A DNA stretch of 61,421 bases from DASWHX01 sp036397995 (GCA_036397995.1 DASWHX010000054.1:1-61421); one strand, 5' to 3'; positions 25,970 through 34,675 are shown, counted from the first letter of the stretch. The notes: generated by a model from the sequence alone, not told the origin. Numbers and translations: made by a program.

Positions 25970-26365
25970 ATGAAACAACTATTTATTATTCCGGTTTTAT
26001 TACTTTCAGTGAATCTGATGGCCCAAAACAAATCAACGAATATGGAAAAAGTATCCGTCAAACCGCGTACTATGTCATGCAAACTTACCAGCCCTGAGCT
26101 GCAAGAAAGGAAAATTACTATTATAGCAAATCTTAAAGCTCAGATTCTCGAAAAAAAGGAAATTGATAACGGATATACCTATAAGTTCTCCGGAACTGAT
26201 GCTATCATTGACGAATTATCTCAGTTCATTAAGACAGAAAGAAAGTGTTGCTCCTTTTTTGATTTTACTATTGAGATTGAGGGTGTTGAAGATGGTAACA
26301 TTTGGCTTGCCATAACCGGGCCGGAAGGCGTAAAAGACTTCATCAAAGAAGATCTGGATTTATGA
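25970..26365 (+). CDS. Small Cys-containing exported protein under MerR control
   Basis: 131 residues from the ATG at 25970; the frame opens upstream at 25910, but that codon is the -35 box of the promoter. An N-terminal signal peptide (MKQLFIIPVLLLSVNLMAQ) is followed by a compact domain with C37 (TMSCKLTSPELQERK) and the pair C93-C94 in FIKTERKCCSFF, ending WLAITGPEGVKDFI. From memory, cytoplasmic relatives with this TSPELQ...ERxCCxFF pattern are common, often near metal-resistance genes, and are annotated as hypothetical. The three Cys could bind a thiophilic metal; this is inference from the cysteines and the MerR context. Confidence 0.8.
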   Translation: MKQLFIIPVLLLSVNLMAQNKSTNMEKVSVKPRTMSCKLTSPELQERKITIIANLKAQILEKKEIDNGYTYKFSGTDAIIDELSQFIKTERKCCSFFDFTIEIEGVEDGNIWLAITGPEGVKDFIKEDLDL

Positions 26366-26435
26366 TCGGGATTTTATGATCTGGATTTATAATAATAAAG
26401 ATTATTGCTGAACCTTCCTGGAAAAGATTCCTGGG

Positions 26436-26469
26436 TAGTAATTCGATATTAGTTAAAATCGAATTACTA
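26436..26469. repeat. Perfect 12-bp inverted repeat (stem-loop)
   Basis: TAGTAATTCGAT (26436-26447) and ATCGAATTACTA (26458-26469) around a 10-base loop, in the 202-base gap between the Cys-protein gene and the convergent gcvP. There is no T tract on either side. It may act as a bidirectional transcript end or an mRNA 3' stabiliser. The rest of the gap holds only a short direct repeat (26351-26390). Confidence 0.7.
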
Positions 26470-26567
26470 TCTCCTTGATTCATCCAAAAGTCTTTCATAG
26501 TTTTTCAGCGGATGGACTCTAAAATTGATTGGGAACTTAATGATTCCCAAAACTGCTGTTGGTTGAC

Positions 26568-29453
26568 CTACGCTGAAACCCCTTCCTTAAACTCTTCCAC
26601 AGGCACGCAGGCACAGAAAAGATTTCTGTCGCCATAGGCGTTGTCAATTCTGCCAACCGAAGGCCAGAATTTGCTTTCTTTGACAAAATCCAGCGGAAAT
26701 ACTGCCTTAGATCGTGAATAGGGGTAATCCCACTCCTCCTTCAAACTCATTTCCAAAGTGTGCGGGGCGTTCTTAAGTACATTATTTTCCGGATCAGCAT
26801 TTCCCTGTTCAATTTCTCTTACCTCTTCACGTATGGTAATTAACGCATCACAGAAACGATCCAATTCAGCTTTTGATTCGCTTTCGGTAGGTTCAATCAT
26901 AAGGGTGCCGGGAACAGGAAATGAAACAGTTGGCGCATGAAAGCCGTAGTCCATTAATCGCTTGGCAATATCTTCTACTTCAACCCCAAATTTTTTGAAA
27001 GCCCGGCAATCCACAATCATCTCATGGGCGCACCGGTTATTTTTCCCTGTATATAGAATCGGAAAGTGATCCGCCAATCTTTCTTTCATATAGTTTGCAT
27101 TCAGAATAGCCAGCTGGGTCGCTTTCTTTAACCCATCCCTTCCCATCATTGCAATATATGCATAAGAAATTACCATTATACTCGAACTCCCAAAGGGCGC
27201 GGCAGAAATAGCGTTGATAGCTTTTTCACCACCAGTCTTAATCACTGGATTTCCGGGTAAGAATGGAGTTAAATGCTCCGCTACACAAATTGGTCCCATG
27301 CCTGGTCCGCCGCCGCCATGAGGAATACAGAAAGTCTTATGTAAATTAAGATGACAAACATCGGCACCAATTTCCGCCGGACTTGTAAGTCCTACCTGGG
27401 CATTCATGTTGGCTCCATCCATATAAACCAGTCCACCGTTGTCGTGAATTATTTTGCATACATCCTTTATACTTTCTTCAAAAACTCCATGGGTAGAAGG
27501 ATAAGTCACCATCAATGCTACTAACTGTTCCCTATATTGCTCTGCCTTTGCTTTCAAGTCATCCAGATCAATATTTCCTTTGTCATCACATTTAACGATT
27601 ACCACCTGGGTTCCGGCCATTACTGCACTGGCCGGATTTGTACCGTGTGCCGAAGAAGGAATAAGTGTGACGTTCCTTTTGCCTTCACCTTTAGATTCAT
27701 GATACGACCGAATTACCATTAACCCGGCATACTCACCCTGAGCTCCTGAGTTGGGTTGGAGCGACACTCCCGGAAAACCAGTAATATCACTCAACCATTC
27801 GGAAAGCTTTGAAAACATCTCTGTGTATCCTCGTGCCTGATTTATCGGTGCAAAGGGATGGATGTTCCCAAATTCAGGCCAGGTAACGGGTTCCATTTCT
27901 GTCGTTGCATTCAATTTCATCGTACAGGAACCTAGTGAAATCATGGAGTGAGCCAGTGAAAGATCTTTATTCTCCAATTTCTTGATGTACCGCAACATTT
28001 CATGTTCGCTATAATAAGAGTGAAAAACCGGATGGGTAAGGTAATCCGATTGTCTTGTTAATGAATCCGGGAAAGTACCCTCTGCAATTGTATCGAGCCT
28101 CAAGGCATTTCCACCGGTTTCTGAAAAACAGTTCAAAATGTTACTTACATCTGCGGTGTTGGTTGTTTCATCAAGACTTATTCCTATATCTCCATTTTCA
28201 AAGTACCGGAAATTCATCATAGCAGATTCTGCATTCTTTTTCACATCACTCTGATTTACTCCATCGGGTAATCCTACCCTCAGGGTATCGAAATAAGTTT
28301 CATTCTTATTTACAAATCCAAGGCTTTCCAGCGATTTTGCCAAAGCCTGAGTAAGAGAATGGATCCTGGTGGCAATGCCTTTGAGCCCTCGCGGGCCATG
28401 ATAAACAGCGTACATTCCAGCCATTACTGCCAGCAATACCTGAGCCGTACAGATATTGGAAGTTGCCTTTTCTCTCCGGATATGTTGTTCCCGTGTTTGA
28501 AGCGCCATTCGGTACGCGGGTTTGCCTTGCGAATCAACAGACACTCCGATTATCCGGCCCGGTATCTGCCGTTTGAATTCATCCTTAGTGGCAAAGAAAG
28601 CTGCATGCGGTCCACCGTATCCCATCGGAACCCCAAATCGCTGTGAAGAACCCACAACAACATCTGCGCCTATTTCCCCGGGAGGCGTCAAAAGTGTTAA
28701 TGCCAACAAATCTGAAGCAACCACAACCATAATTCCTTTGTCATGGGCTGCTTCAATGACGGACCTGTAATCGATAGCCTTTCCGCTGTTATTTGGATAC
28801 TGAAGCATGATTCCAAAAATTGAACCCGAGGTTACATCCAATTGGTCCAAAGATTTTATGTTTAACGTCACCCCCAAAGGTTTCGATCTTGTTTTCAAAA
28901 CATCGATCGTCTGCGGGAATACTTCCTCATCAATAAAAAATTCCTCCGAATTCTGTCTTTCTCCCTTTCTCAAACTTTGGAGCATGGCCATTGCTTCCGC
29001 CGCCGCAGTTCCTTCATCAAGTAAAGAAGCGTTTGCTATTTCCATTCCTGTTAAGTCCATCACCGTGGTCTGGAAATTAATTAACGCCTCCAGTCTGCCC
29101 TGAGCTATTTCAGCCTGATAAGGAGTATATGCGGTGTACCACCCCGGATTCTCCAGAATATTTCTTTTTATAACACCAGGAGTAATTGTACCATAGTATC
29201 CCATGCCCAGGTATGATTTGTATATTTTATTCTTGATTGCAAGAGCTTTCAAATGATTAAGGAACTCAAATTCTGTTTGAGCTTCAGGAGTATTCAAATT
29301 GCGATCAAGACGGATTCCCCGTGGGACCGTTTGCTCAGTGAGTTCATCCAGAGAAGCAGCTCCCACAGTTTTCAGCATTTCTGCTACTTCATCCTCACTG
29401 GGTCCATTGTGTCTGTTAACAAAGTTATCGCTTAAATGTTGATTCTGACTCAT
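26568..29453 (-). CDS. gcvP: Glycine dehydrogenase (decarboxylating), P-protein
   Basis: 961 residues from the ATG at 29453. The frame is open back to 29546, but that stretch precedes the -7 box at 29503-29510, and MSQNQHLSDNFVNRHNGPSE is the usual family start, with GGAGG about 10 bases upstream. Single-chain form uniting the P1 and P2 halves. The PLP lysine lies in HLNLHKTFCIPHGGGGPGMG, and FVNRHNGP is the N-terminal signature. It decarboxylates glycine and passes the aminomethyl group to lipoyl-GcvH. gcvH and gcvT are not adjacent. Confidence 0.96.
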   Translation of the reverse strand: MSQNQHLSDNFVNRHNGPSEDEVAEMLKTVGAASLDELTEQTVPRGIRLDRNLNTPEAQTEFEFLNHLKALAIKNKIYKSYLGMGYYGTITPGVIKRNILENPGWYTAYTPYQAEIAQGRLEALINFQTTVMDLTGMEIANASLLDEGTAAAEAMAMLQSLRKGERQNSEEFFIDEEVFPQTIDVLKTRSKPLGVTLNIKSLDQLDVTSGSIFGIMLQYPNNSGKAIDYRSVIEAAHDKGIMVVVASDLLALTLLTPPGEIGADVVVGSSQRFGVPMGYGGPHAAFFATKDEFKRQIPGRIIGVSVDSQGKPAYRMALQTREQHIRREKATSNICTAQVLLAVMAGMYAVYHGPRGLKGIATRIHSLTQALAKSLESLGFVNKNETYFDTLRVGLPDGVNQSDVKKNAESAMMNFRYFENGDIGISLDETTNTADVSNILNCFSETGGNALRLDTIAEGTFPDSLTRQSDYLTHPVFHSYYSEHEMLRYIKKLENKDLSLAHSMISLGSCTMKLNATTEMEPVTWPEFGNIHPFAPINQARGYTEMFSKLSEWLSDITGFPGVSLQPNSGAQGEYAGLMVIRSYHESKGEGKRNVTLIPSSAHGTNPASAVMAGTQVVIVKCDDKGNIDLDDLKAKAEQYREQLVALMVTYPSTHGVFEESIKDVCKIIHDNGGLVYMDGANMNAQVGLTSPAEIGADVCHLNLHKTFCIPHGGGGPGMGPICVAEHLTPFLPGNPVIKTGGEKAINAISAAPFGSSSIMVISYAYIAMMGRDGLKKATQLAILNANYMKERLADHFPILYTGKNNRCAHEMIVDCRAFKKFGVEVEDIAKRLMDYGFHAPTVSFPVPGTLMIEPTESESKAELDRFCDALITIREEVREIEQGNADPENNVLKNAPHTLEMSLKEEWDYPYSRSKAVFPLDFVKESKFWPSVGRIDNAYGDRNLFCACVPVEEFKEGVSA

Positions 29454-29502
29454 ATCGAAATTCCTCCAATTTTTGAAGTTTTTTAGGGCTTGAAATTTGG
29501 CA

Positions 29503-29510
29503 CAAATGTA
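29503..29510 (-). promoter_or_regulatory. -7 element of gcvP
   Basis: On the minus strand this reads TACATTTG, an exact TAnnTTTG match about 50 bases before the gcvP ATG at 29453. The -33 region is not convincing. The position excludes the longer upstream reading of gcvP. Confidence 0.5.
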
Positions 29511-29591
29511 CTGTAAATTGAATTGAATAATTCTTCTTTTGCTCATTTTGAATCAATTCAAACAGGAGCTAACCACTAATAAAAAATCTGG

Positions 29592-29621
29592 TTGAAATAA
29601 AGAATCAATGCATTACTTTTG
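29592..29621 (+). promoter_or_regulatory. Bacteroidota-type promoter of the M28 peptidase gene
   Basis: TTG at 29592-29594, a 19-base spacer, then TACTTTTG at 29614-29621 (exact TAnnTTTG). The start of transcription would be near 29627, about 25 bases before the ATG. Confidence 0.65.
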
Positions 29622-29652
29622 AGCCGTTTAACAACCTTGTAATAAACCCTGT

Positions 29653-31170
29653 ATGAAAAACAAACCTATACTGTTGCTGATTGCAATACTATTCAGCGCG
29701 TTGACCGGATATGCTCAGGCGGATCAGTCTTTGATTTATAGCGAAACCATAAATAATGATGACATGTATGACAAGCTTTCCATAATTGCATCAGATGCAT
29801 TGGAGGGTAGAGAAACCGGCGAAAGGGGTCAGAAAATGGCGGCGGCTTTTATTCAATATAATTTTGAAAAAATGGGCCTGATTGGGCCGGTTAAGGATTC
29901 GGAAAATCCATACTTTCAAAATGTTCCCTTAGTAACCAGCAAGCCGGGAGATGTATGGCTTCGGGTAAAAGGGAAAGATCTTAAGAATTTTGAAGATATT
30001 CTTTATTTAGGAAATGCCAGCCTTGATTATAAAGATAAGGAAGTTATTCTGGCAGGTAACGGACAAGATGCTGATTATGAAGCAGTCGATGTAAATGGAA
30101 AGAGCGTTATCATTTACTTAGGTGAAGGCACCAGGCGTGGTGTTTCGAACAAAGCTTATGAAAATGGAGCTGAATTTGTGCTATTGGTCCCGGCTGGCAA
30201 TGATGATGACTTTCGAAATTACATTGGAAGGATGTCACGTTTTGCCAGGGGAGGCGGATTATCCCTTGACTTGCCCAACCGGGAGGCATCAAAAGGTGCG
30301 GTTTTTATTTCTTCTGCAATCGCATCGGATATTCTTGGTACTTCCGATGATAAGATTCAAAAAGCGCTGGCTTCTGAAGACAAAAATCAATTAAAAAAAA
30401 TTCCAACAGGTAAATTCACTTTTAATTCAGAAATGGTCACTGAGAAAATAACATCTGAAAATGTTTTAGGATTTCTTGAAGGAACTGATAAAAAAGAGGA
30501 GTTAATAATTATTACGGCACATTATGATCACATAGGAAGAAATGGGGATCAAATTAATAACGGAGCGGATGATGATGGTTCGGGAACTACCTCGGTAATT
30601 GAAATTGCAGAAGCATTTGTGGCAGCGAAGAAAAATGGTAATGGGCCGCGCCGCTCCATCTTGTTTATGACGGTAACCGGTGAAGAAAAGGGATTGCTGG
30701 GATCACAGTATTATACCGCTAACCCGGTATTTCCGCTTAAAAATACAGTGGTTAACCTTAATATTGACATGGTTGGAAGGGTTGATCCCAAGCACGTAGA
30801 AAATCCAGATTATGTTTATCTGGTTGGATCTGACCGACTATCCTCCGAACTGCATGAAATAAGCGAAAAGGTAAATGAAACCTTTAGCCAATTGGATCTC
30901 GATTATACGTATAACGATGAGAATCATCCTGAGAGAATCTATTATCGCTCCGATCACTGGAATTTTGCCAAAAACAACGTCCCTATTATTTTCTACTTTA
31001 ATGGTACACATGAAGATTATCATCGGCCTACCGATACTATTGATAAGATAAATTTCGATATGCTGGTTAAGCGGGCTCGATTGGTATATCATACAGCATG
31101 GGTACTTTCCAACAGGGATGAAAGGTTGGTTGTGGACAAGGTCCAGGAAACTACTATTGACACCAGGTAG
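29653..31170 (+). CDS. Secreted M28 family aminopeptidase with PA-type insert
   Basis: 505 residues with signal peptide (ILLLIAILFSALTGYAQ). Between about residues 100 and 230 lies a protease-associated-like domain. The M28 metal site follows: ITAHYDHIG (first His), NNGADDDGSGT (bridging Asp), TGEEKGLLGSQ (catalytic Glu pair), NIDMVGR (Asp) and the final His in THEDYHRPTDT. Two zinc ions are expected, with release of N-terminal residues from peptides in the periplasm or outside. Divergent from gcvP, with its own promoter at 29592-29621. Confidence 0.93.
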   Translation: MKNKPILLLIAILFSALTGYAQADQSLIYSETINNDDMYDKLSIIASDALEGRETGERGQKMAAAFIQYNFEKMGLIGPVKDSENPYFQNVPLVTSKPGDVWLRVKGKDLKNFEDILYLGNASLDYKDKEVILAGNGQDADYEAVDVNGKSVIIYLGEGTRRGVSNKAYENGAEFVLLVPAGNDDDFRNYIGRMSRFARGGGLSLDLPNREASKGAVFISSAIASDILGTSDDKIQKALASEDKNQLKKIPTGKFTFNSEMVTEKITSENVLGFLEGTDKKEELIIITAHYDHIGRNGDQINNGADDDGSGTTSVIEIAEAFVAAKKNGNGPRRSILFMTVTGEEKGLLGSQYYTANPVFPLKNTVVNLNIDMVGRVDPKHVENPDYVYLVGSDRLSSELHEISEKVNETFSQLDLDYTYNDENHPERIYYRSDHWNFAKNNVPIIFYFNGTHEDYHRPTDTIDKINFDMLVKRARLVYHTAWVLSNRDERLVVDKVQETTIDTR

Positions 31171-31183
31171 CAATCGACGGAAC

Positions 31184-32431
31184 TCATTTTCTTTTCCTTT
31201 TTAATTTTAGATGAAATGCTCCTCTAAAGGTGGGGTCTTCACTCTTTTTCTGCTTATCAATTTCCCGGTTCATTACTTGCTGTTCCTCAAATGGAGTCAT
31301 CTCTACTTTTATATCAGATGGCAAATTCAATAATGGAATCTTTGCCTTGATAAGTTTCTCAATTTTTCTGATATGATATTCATCGGCCGGACTTACAAAC
31401 GTAATGGCATCGCCTTTTGCAGAAGCTCTCCCTGTCCTTCCGATTCGGTGAACATAATCTTCATATTGAACGGGAACATCAAAATTGATCACATGACTTA
31501 TTTCAGCTACATCAATTCCACGCGCAGCAACATCTGTTGCGACTAAAACTCTGAGTTCACCATTACTAAATTGATTAATTGCATTCAATCTGAAATTCTG
31601 ATCTTTATTAGAATGAATAACTTTTACCTCTCCAATTTTTTTTCGCAGCAAAAATTTATAAATGTTATTGGCCGATTGCTTGGTCTTCACAAAAATCAAC
31701 AGCCGGGAGTAATTTTCATTCTCCAATAAATTCAGAAGAAGATTAAGTTTTGTTTTGAAATTTGGAACACTGAGTTTTTTCTGAACAACATTTTCCGCCG
31801 GAGTAGATTCGGGTGTCACTTCAGCTTTGAATGGAAAAACCAGAAATTCATTGCAAAAAGCATTTACTTTTTCCGGCATGGTAGCCGAGAATAACAGATT
31901 TTGTCTCTTTGCCGGTACAACTTCGAAAATCCGCCTGAGCTGAGGAGCAAAACCCATATCCATCATTCTGTCCGCTTCGTCCAAAACCATTGTTTTCAAT
32001 TCTTTTGTAATCAGCTCACCGGACTTGTAAACATCCCAAAATCTTCCAGGCGTTGCAATCAGGAGGTCAATTCCTGTTTTTACCAAATCAATCTGCTGCC
32101 TGATTCCTTTTCCTCCGAATATCCCCGCCATCCTCAAATCGGTATAGGCCGACAATGTCCGCGCATTTTCTTCAATCTGGATAACCAACTCCCTGGTAGG
32201 CGCTAGTATCAGGGCTCTTGGCGATTTACCTTGAGCATAATTTAACTTTTTTAATAACGGTAACAGATAAGCTGCAGTTTTCCCGGTACCCGTCTGTGCA
32301 ATTCCAATTACATCATGCCCTGCCTGGATAAGTGGAATGGCTTTTGTCTGAATGGCCGTAGGTAAGTTGTATCCGGCTTCCGCAATTGCCGTTAATAATT
32401 GCTTGTTGAGTTTGAAATTGCTGAATCCCAC
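31184..32431 (-). CDS. DEAD-box ATP-dependent RNA helicase
   Basis: 415 residues from a GTG at 32431. Full motif set: Q motif (LPTAIQTKAIPLI), AQTGTGKT, PTRELVIQ, VLDEADRMMD, SAT, and in the second lobe VATDVAARGID and HRIGRTGR. The C-terminal tail is short and basic (LKLKRKRK), resembling RhlE-type helicases. Role in RNA remodelling, such as ribosome assembly or cold adaptation, from family knowledge. It ends 13 bases from the convergent M28 gene and is divergent from pyrC. Confidence 0.95.
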   Translation of the reverse strand: MGFSNFKLNKQLLTAIAEAGYNLPTAIQTKAIPLIQAGHDVIGIAQTGTGKTAAYLLPLLKKLNYAQGKSPRALILAPTRELVIQIEENARTLSAYTDLRMAGIFGGKGIRQQIDLVKTGIDLLIATPGRFWDVYKSGELITKELKTMVLDEADRMMDMGFAPQLRRIFEVVPAKRQNLLFSATMPEKVNAFCNEFLVFPFKAEVTPESTPAENVVQKKLSVPNFKTKLNLLLNLLENENYSRLLIFVKTKQSANNIYKFLLRKKIGEVKVIHSNKDQNFRLNAINQFSNGELRVLVATDVAARGIDVAEISHVINFDVPVQYEDYVHRIGRTGRASAKGDAITFVSPADEYHIRKIEKLIKAKIPLLNLPSDIKVEMTPFEEQQVMNREIDKQKKSEDPTFRGAFHLKLKRKRK

Positions 32432-32507
32432 TACTTAGCTCAAATTGGAATAGCGCTAAAATAGATAATTACATTCAATCGCTTATCTTTAAATTAAAAA
32501 GAAACAG

Positions 32508-33845
32508 GTGGTATCCGATATTCTCATACTCAATGGAAAAATTGTTAATGATGGAACTATTACCGAAAAAGATATCCTGGTAAGGAATGAGAAAATTGAA
32601 CAAATTGCTGGTGATCTTAGTTCTATTCCAGCCAAAAAAATTATAAATGCCGCCGGAAAAATTATTTTGCCGGGAGTTATTGATGATCAGGTTCATTTTC
32701 GAGAACCGGGATTAACACATAAGGCCAGTATACTTACTGAAGCTAAAGCTGCTGTGGCGGGTGGTGTAACTACCTATATGGAAATGCCTAACACTATTCC
32801 CAACACATTAACACAGGAGTTGCTTGAACAAAAATATCAGATTGCAAGTCAGAAAAGCCTTGCTAACTATAGCTTCTTTTTGGGAGCTTCTAATGATAAC
32901 CTTGAGGAAGTTAAGAAAACAGATCCTAATAGCGTATGTGGAATTAAAGTTTTTATGGGTTCATCGACCGGCAATATGCTTGTCGACAATGAAAAAACTC
33001 TTGAAGCTATCTTTCGGGAAGCACAGGTTTTGGTTGCTACCCATTGTGAAGATGAAGGAACCATCAGAAAAAACATGGCAGCATTTACTGAGAAGTATGG
33101 AGAAGAGATTCCTATTGAAGCGCATCCTCTAATCAGAAGTCATGAAGCTTGCTTCAAAAGTTCTTCATTAGCTGTCGAGCTGGCCAAAAAATACGATACG
33201 AGGTTGCATATTCTTCATATTTCTACTGCAAAGGAATTGGAGCTATTTAAACGCGGTCCTGTGGAAAACAAAAGAATTACTTCTGAGGCTTGTATTCACC
33301 ATATGTGGTTTGATGACCAGGATTACGCAACCAAGGGAACCTTAATAAAGTGGAATCCGGCAGTGAAAACTGAAGCAGACAAAATTGCTATTTTCCAGGG
33401 GTTACTGGATGGTGTTATTGATATAGTCGCGACGGATCACGCGCCACACACTTTGGAAGAAAAACAAAATAAATATCTTAATGCCCCATCAGGCGGCCCG
33501 CTTGTGCAGCATAGCCTGGTTGCGATGCTTGAATTTTATCATCGAAATAAAATTTCCCTTGAACAAATTGTCGAGAAAATGTGTCATAATCCTGCAAAGG
33601 CTTTTCAAATTGAAGACCGGGGATTTATAAAAGAAGGTTATTTTGCTGACCTGGTGGTAGTTGATTTGGATAATCCCTGGACGGTTAGTAAAGAAAACAT
33701 CCTGGCGCATTGCGGCTGGTCACCCTTTGAAGGCACTGAATTCAAATCAAATATCTCCACCACCCTGGTAAGCGGGCATCCTGCATTTGAAAACGGAATG
33801 TTTAATCAAAGTAAAACAGGAAGACGAATTACCTTTGATCGCTAA
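32508..33845 (+). CDS. pyrC: Dihydroorotase
   Basis: 445 residues from a GTG at 32508. An amidohydrolase of the class I dihydroorotase type: LPGVIDDQVHFREPG, GGVTTYMEMPNT, ATHCEDE, LHILHISTAKE and IVATDHAPHT (Asp/His metal and catalytic region). In the first metal motif the usual HxH of DxHxHxREPG is DDQVHFREPG, with Gln instead of the first His; the other ligands are present. It closes carbamoyl aspartate to dihydroorotate in pyrimidine synthesis. Bacteroidota enzymes with this DDQVHFREPG form are known to me, so it is probably functional. Confidence 0.9.
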   Translation: MVSDILILNGKIVNDGTITEKDILVRNEKIEQIAGDLSSIPAKKIINAAGKIILPGVIDDQVHFREPGLTHKASILTEAKAAVAGGVTTYMEMPNTIPNTLTQELLEQKYQIASQKSLANYSFFLGASNDNLEEVKKTDPNSVCGIKVFMGSSTGNMLVDNEKTLEAIFREAQVLVATHCEDEGTIRKNMAAFTEKYGEEIPIEAHPLIRSHEACFKSSSLAVELAKKYDTRLHILHISTAKELELFKRGPVENKRITSEACIHHMWFDDQDYATKGTLIKWNPAVKTEADKIAIFQGLLDGVIDIVATDHAPHTLEEKQNKYLNAPSGGPLVQHSLVAMLEFYHRNKISLEQIVEKMCHNPAKAFQIEDRGFIKEGYFADLVVVDLDNPWTVSKENILAHCGWSPFEGTEFKSNISTTLVSGHPAFENGMFNQSKTGRRITFDR

Positions 33846-33864
33846 TCAAACTCTCCGTACTTTA

Positions 33865-33895
33865 TTTGAGAATTGAACATGTCTGCTTACATTTG
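33865..33895 (+). promoter_or_regulatory. Consensus Bacteroidota promoter of tRNA-His
   Basis: TTTG at 33865-33868, a 19-base spacer, then TACATTTG at 33888-33895: perfect matches to both boxes. The predicted start, near 33901, lies about 7 bases before the tRNA 5' end. Confidence 0.8.
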
Positions 33896-33907
33896 CAGTC
33901 CTAAAAC

Positions 33908-33982
33908 GGTGGATGTAGCTCAGCAGGTTAGAGCACTAGATTGTGGTTCTAGGGGTCGCCGGTTCGATCCCGGTCTTCCACC
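33908..33982 (+). tRNA. tRNA-His (GTG anticodon)
   Basis: A full cloverleaf can be folded: acceptor GTGGATG / CTTCCAC (with a T-T mismatch at pair 6-67), D-arm GCTC/GAGC, anticodon stem CTAGA/TCTAG with loop TTGTGGT (anticodon GTG), and T-arm GCCGG/CCGGT around TTCGATC. The extra 5' G at 33908 (G-1) opposite C73 is the histidine-tRNA identity element. The 3' CCA is not fully encoded. Preceded by a consensus promoter and followed by a terminator, so it is a single-gene unit. Confidence 0.95.
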
Positions 33983-33989
33983 CAAAGAG

Positions 33990-34017
33990 AAGCTTCCGTT
34001 ACCGGAGGCTTTTTTTG
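33990..34017 (+). terminator. Rho-independent terminator after tRNA-His
   Basis: Stem AAGCTTCCG (33990-33998) / CGGAGGCTT (34003-34011) with one G-T pair, loop TTAC, followed by seven T residues. Confidence 0.88.
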
Positions 34018-34066
34018 TTTCATCTCTTTCCCAATGAACTGGAGTAAACATCATATAATAACATCA

Positions 34067-34139
34067 GCGTGTGCCACACTTCCACTTTTTATTTTAGGTG
34101 AAAATTGATTGTTTTTATGTCGATAAGTGTGGCTCACGC
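34067..34139. repeat. Imperfect 15-bp inverted repeat pair of unknown role
   Basis: GCGTGTGCCACACTT (34067-34081) and AAGTGTGGCTCACGC (34125-34139) are inverted copies with one mismatch, 43 bases apart, in the 228-base gap between the tRNA-His terminator and the small gene at 34246. The interior is AT-rich and non-coding. The layout resembles the ends of a tiny non-autonomous element or a long-range hairpin; no flanking target duplication is obvious. Confidence 0.65.
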
Positions 34140-34245
34140 AAAGCTTCCATTTTAAATTAATACCATAAGATTAAATTTAAATTGGTCTGAAATTTGGATG
34201 CTTTTTATTGTTAAACATTTTTTGTAATTTGGAATTAAAGCGAGA

Positions 34246-34506
34246 TTGAAAGTGGAGGAATATCAAACATTTGAAAAACTTTCATTACATGATAAGATAA
34301 AAACTCTGTATGTAAAGGGAACTTTTATCACATCCATCCGGTATTATGAGTACAAAATAAATTTATATCTGTTCAACGGAATTTACCTGGAGGTTTTCTA
34401 TCATCATAAGAAAGATCAGATTGAAAAAATAGAACAGCTTCAGCGTTCAAATACCCGGATGAAATTCTATCTGGACCAGGTAAAACTGTGCGGATTGCCC
34501 ATTTAA
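34246..34506 (+). CDS. Small hypothetical protein
   Basis: 86 residues from a TTG at 34246 (a GTG at 34252 is possible). It begins MKVEEYQTFEKLSLHDKIK and continues with aromatic, strand-like sequence (ITSIRYYEYKINLYLFNG, YLEVFYHHK) and a charged C-terminal helix. No signal peptide or membrane span. The composition and an AT-rich upstream region containing a TAATTTG-like box support a real gene. I have a weak memory of similar 80-residue proteins in Cytophagales. Function unknown. Confidence 0.65.
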   Translation: MKVEEYQTFEKLSLHDKIKTLYVKGTFITSIRYYEYKINLYLFNGIYLEVFYHHKKDQIEKIEQLQRSNTRMKFYLDQVKLCGLPI

Positions 34507-34675
34507 ATCCTTTTCATTCACCCATCACTTATTTTTTCCTTTTAACATTTTTTAGGAAACAATTTTCCCTCAATTTCCGTCATAGTATAAGGTTAGGTAA
34601 GTAAAAAGGTCAGAAAAATTATCATAGTTTAGGATTAGGTAATCATATATTAAGACTTTTTACTGGGTTGTTTTA

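Noticed and set aside
29454..29546. N-terminal extension of glycine dehydrogenase
   Set aside because: It would start upstream of the -7 box at 29503-29510 and does not match the usual family N-terminus.
33908..34139. tRNA-His 3' end as an integration attachment site
   Set aside because: No second copy of the tRNA 3' end was seen in the window, and there is no integrase or island-like composition change nearby.
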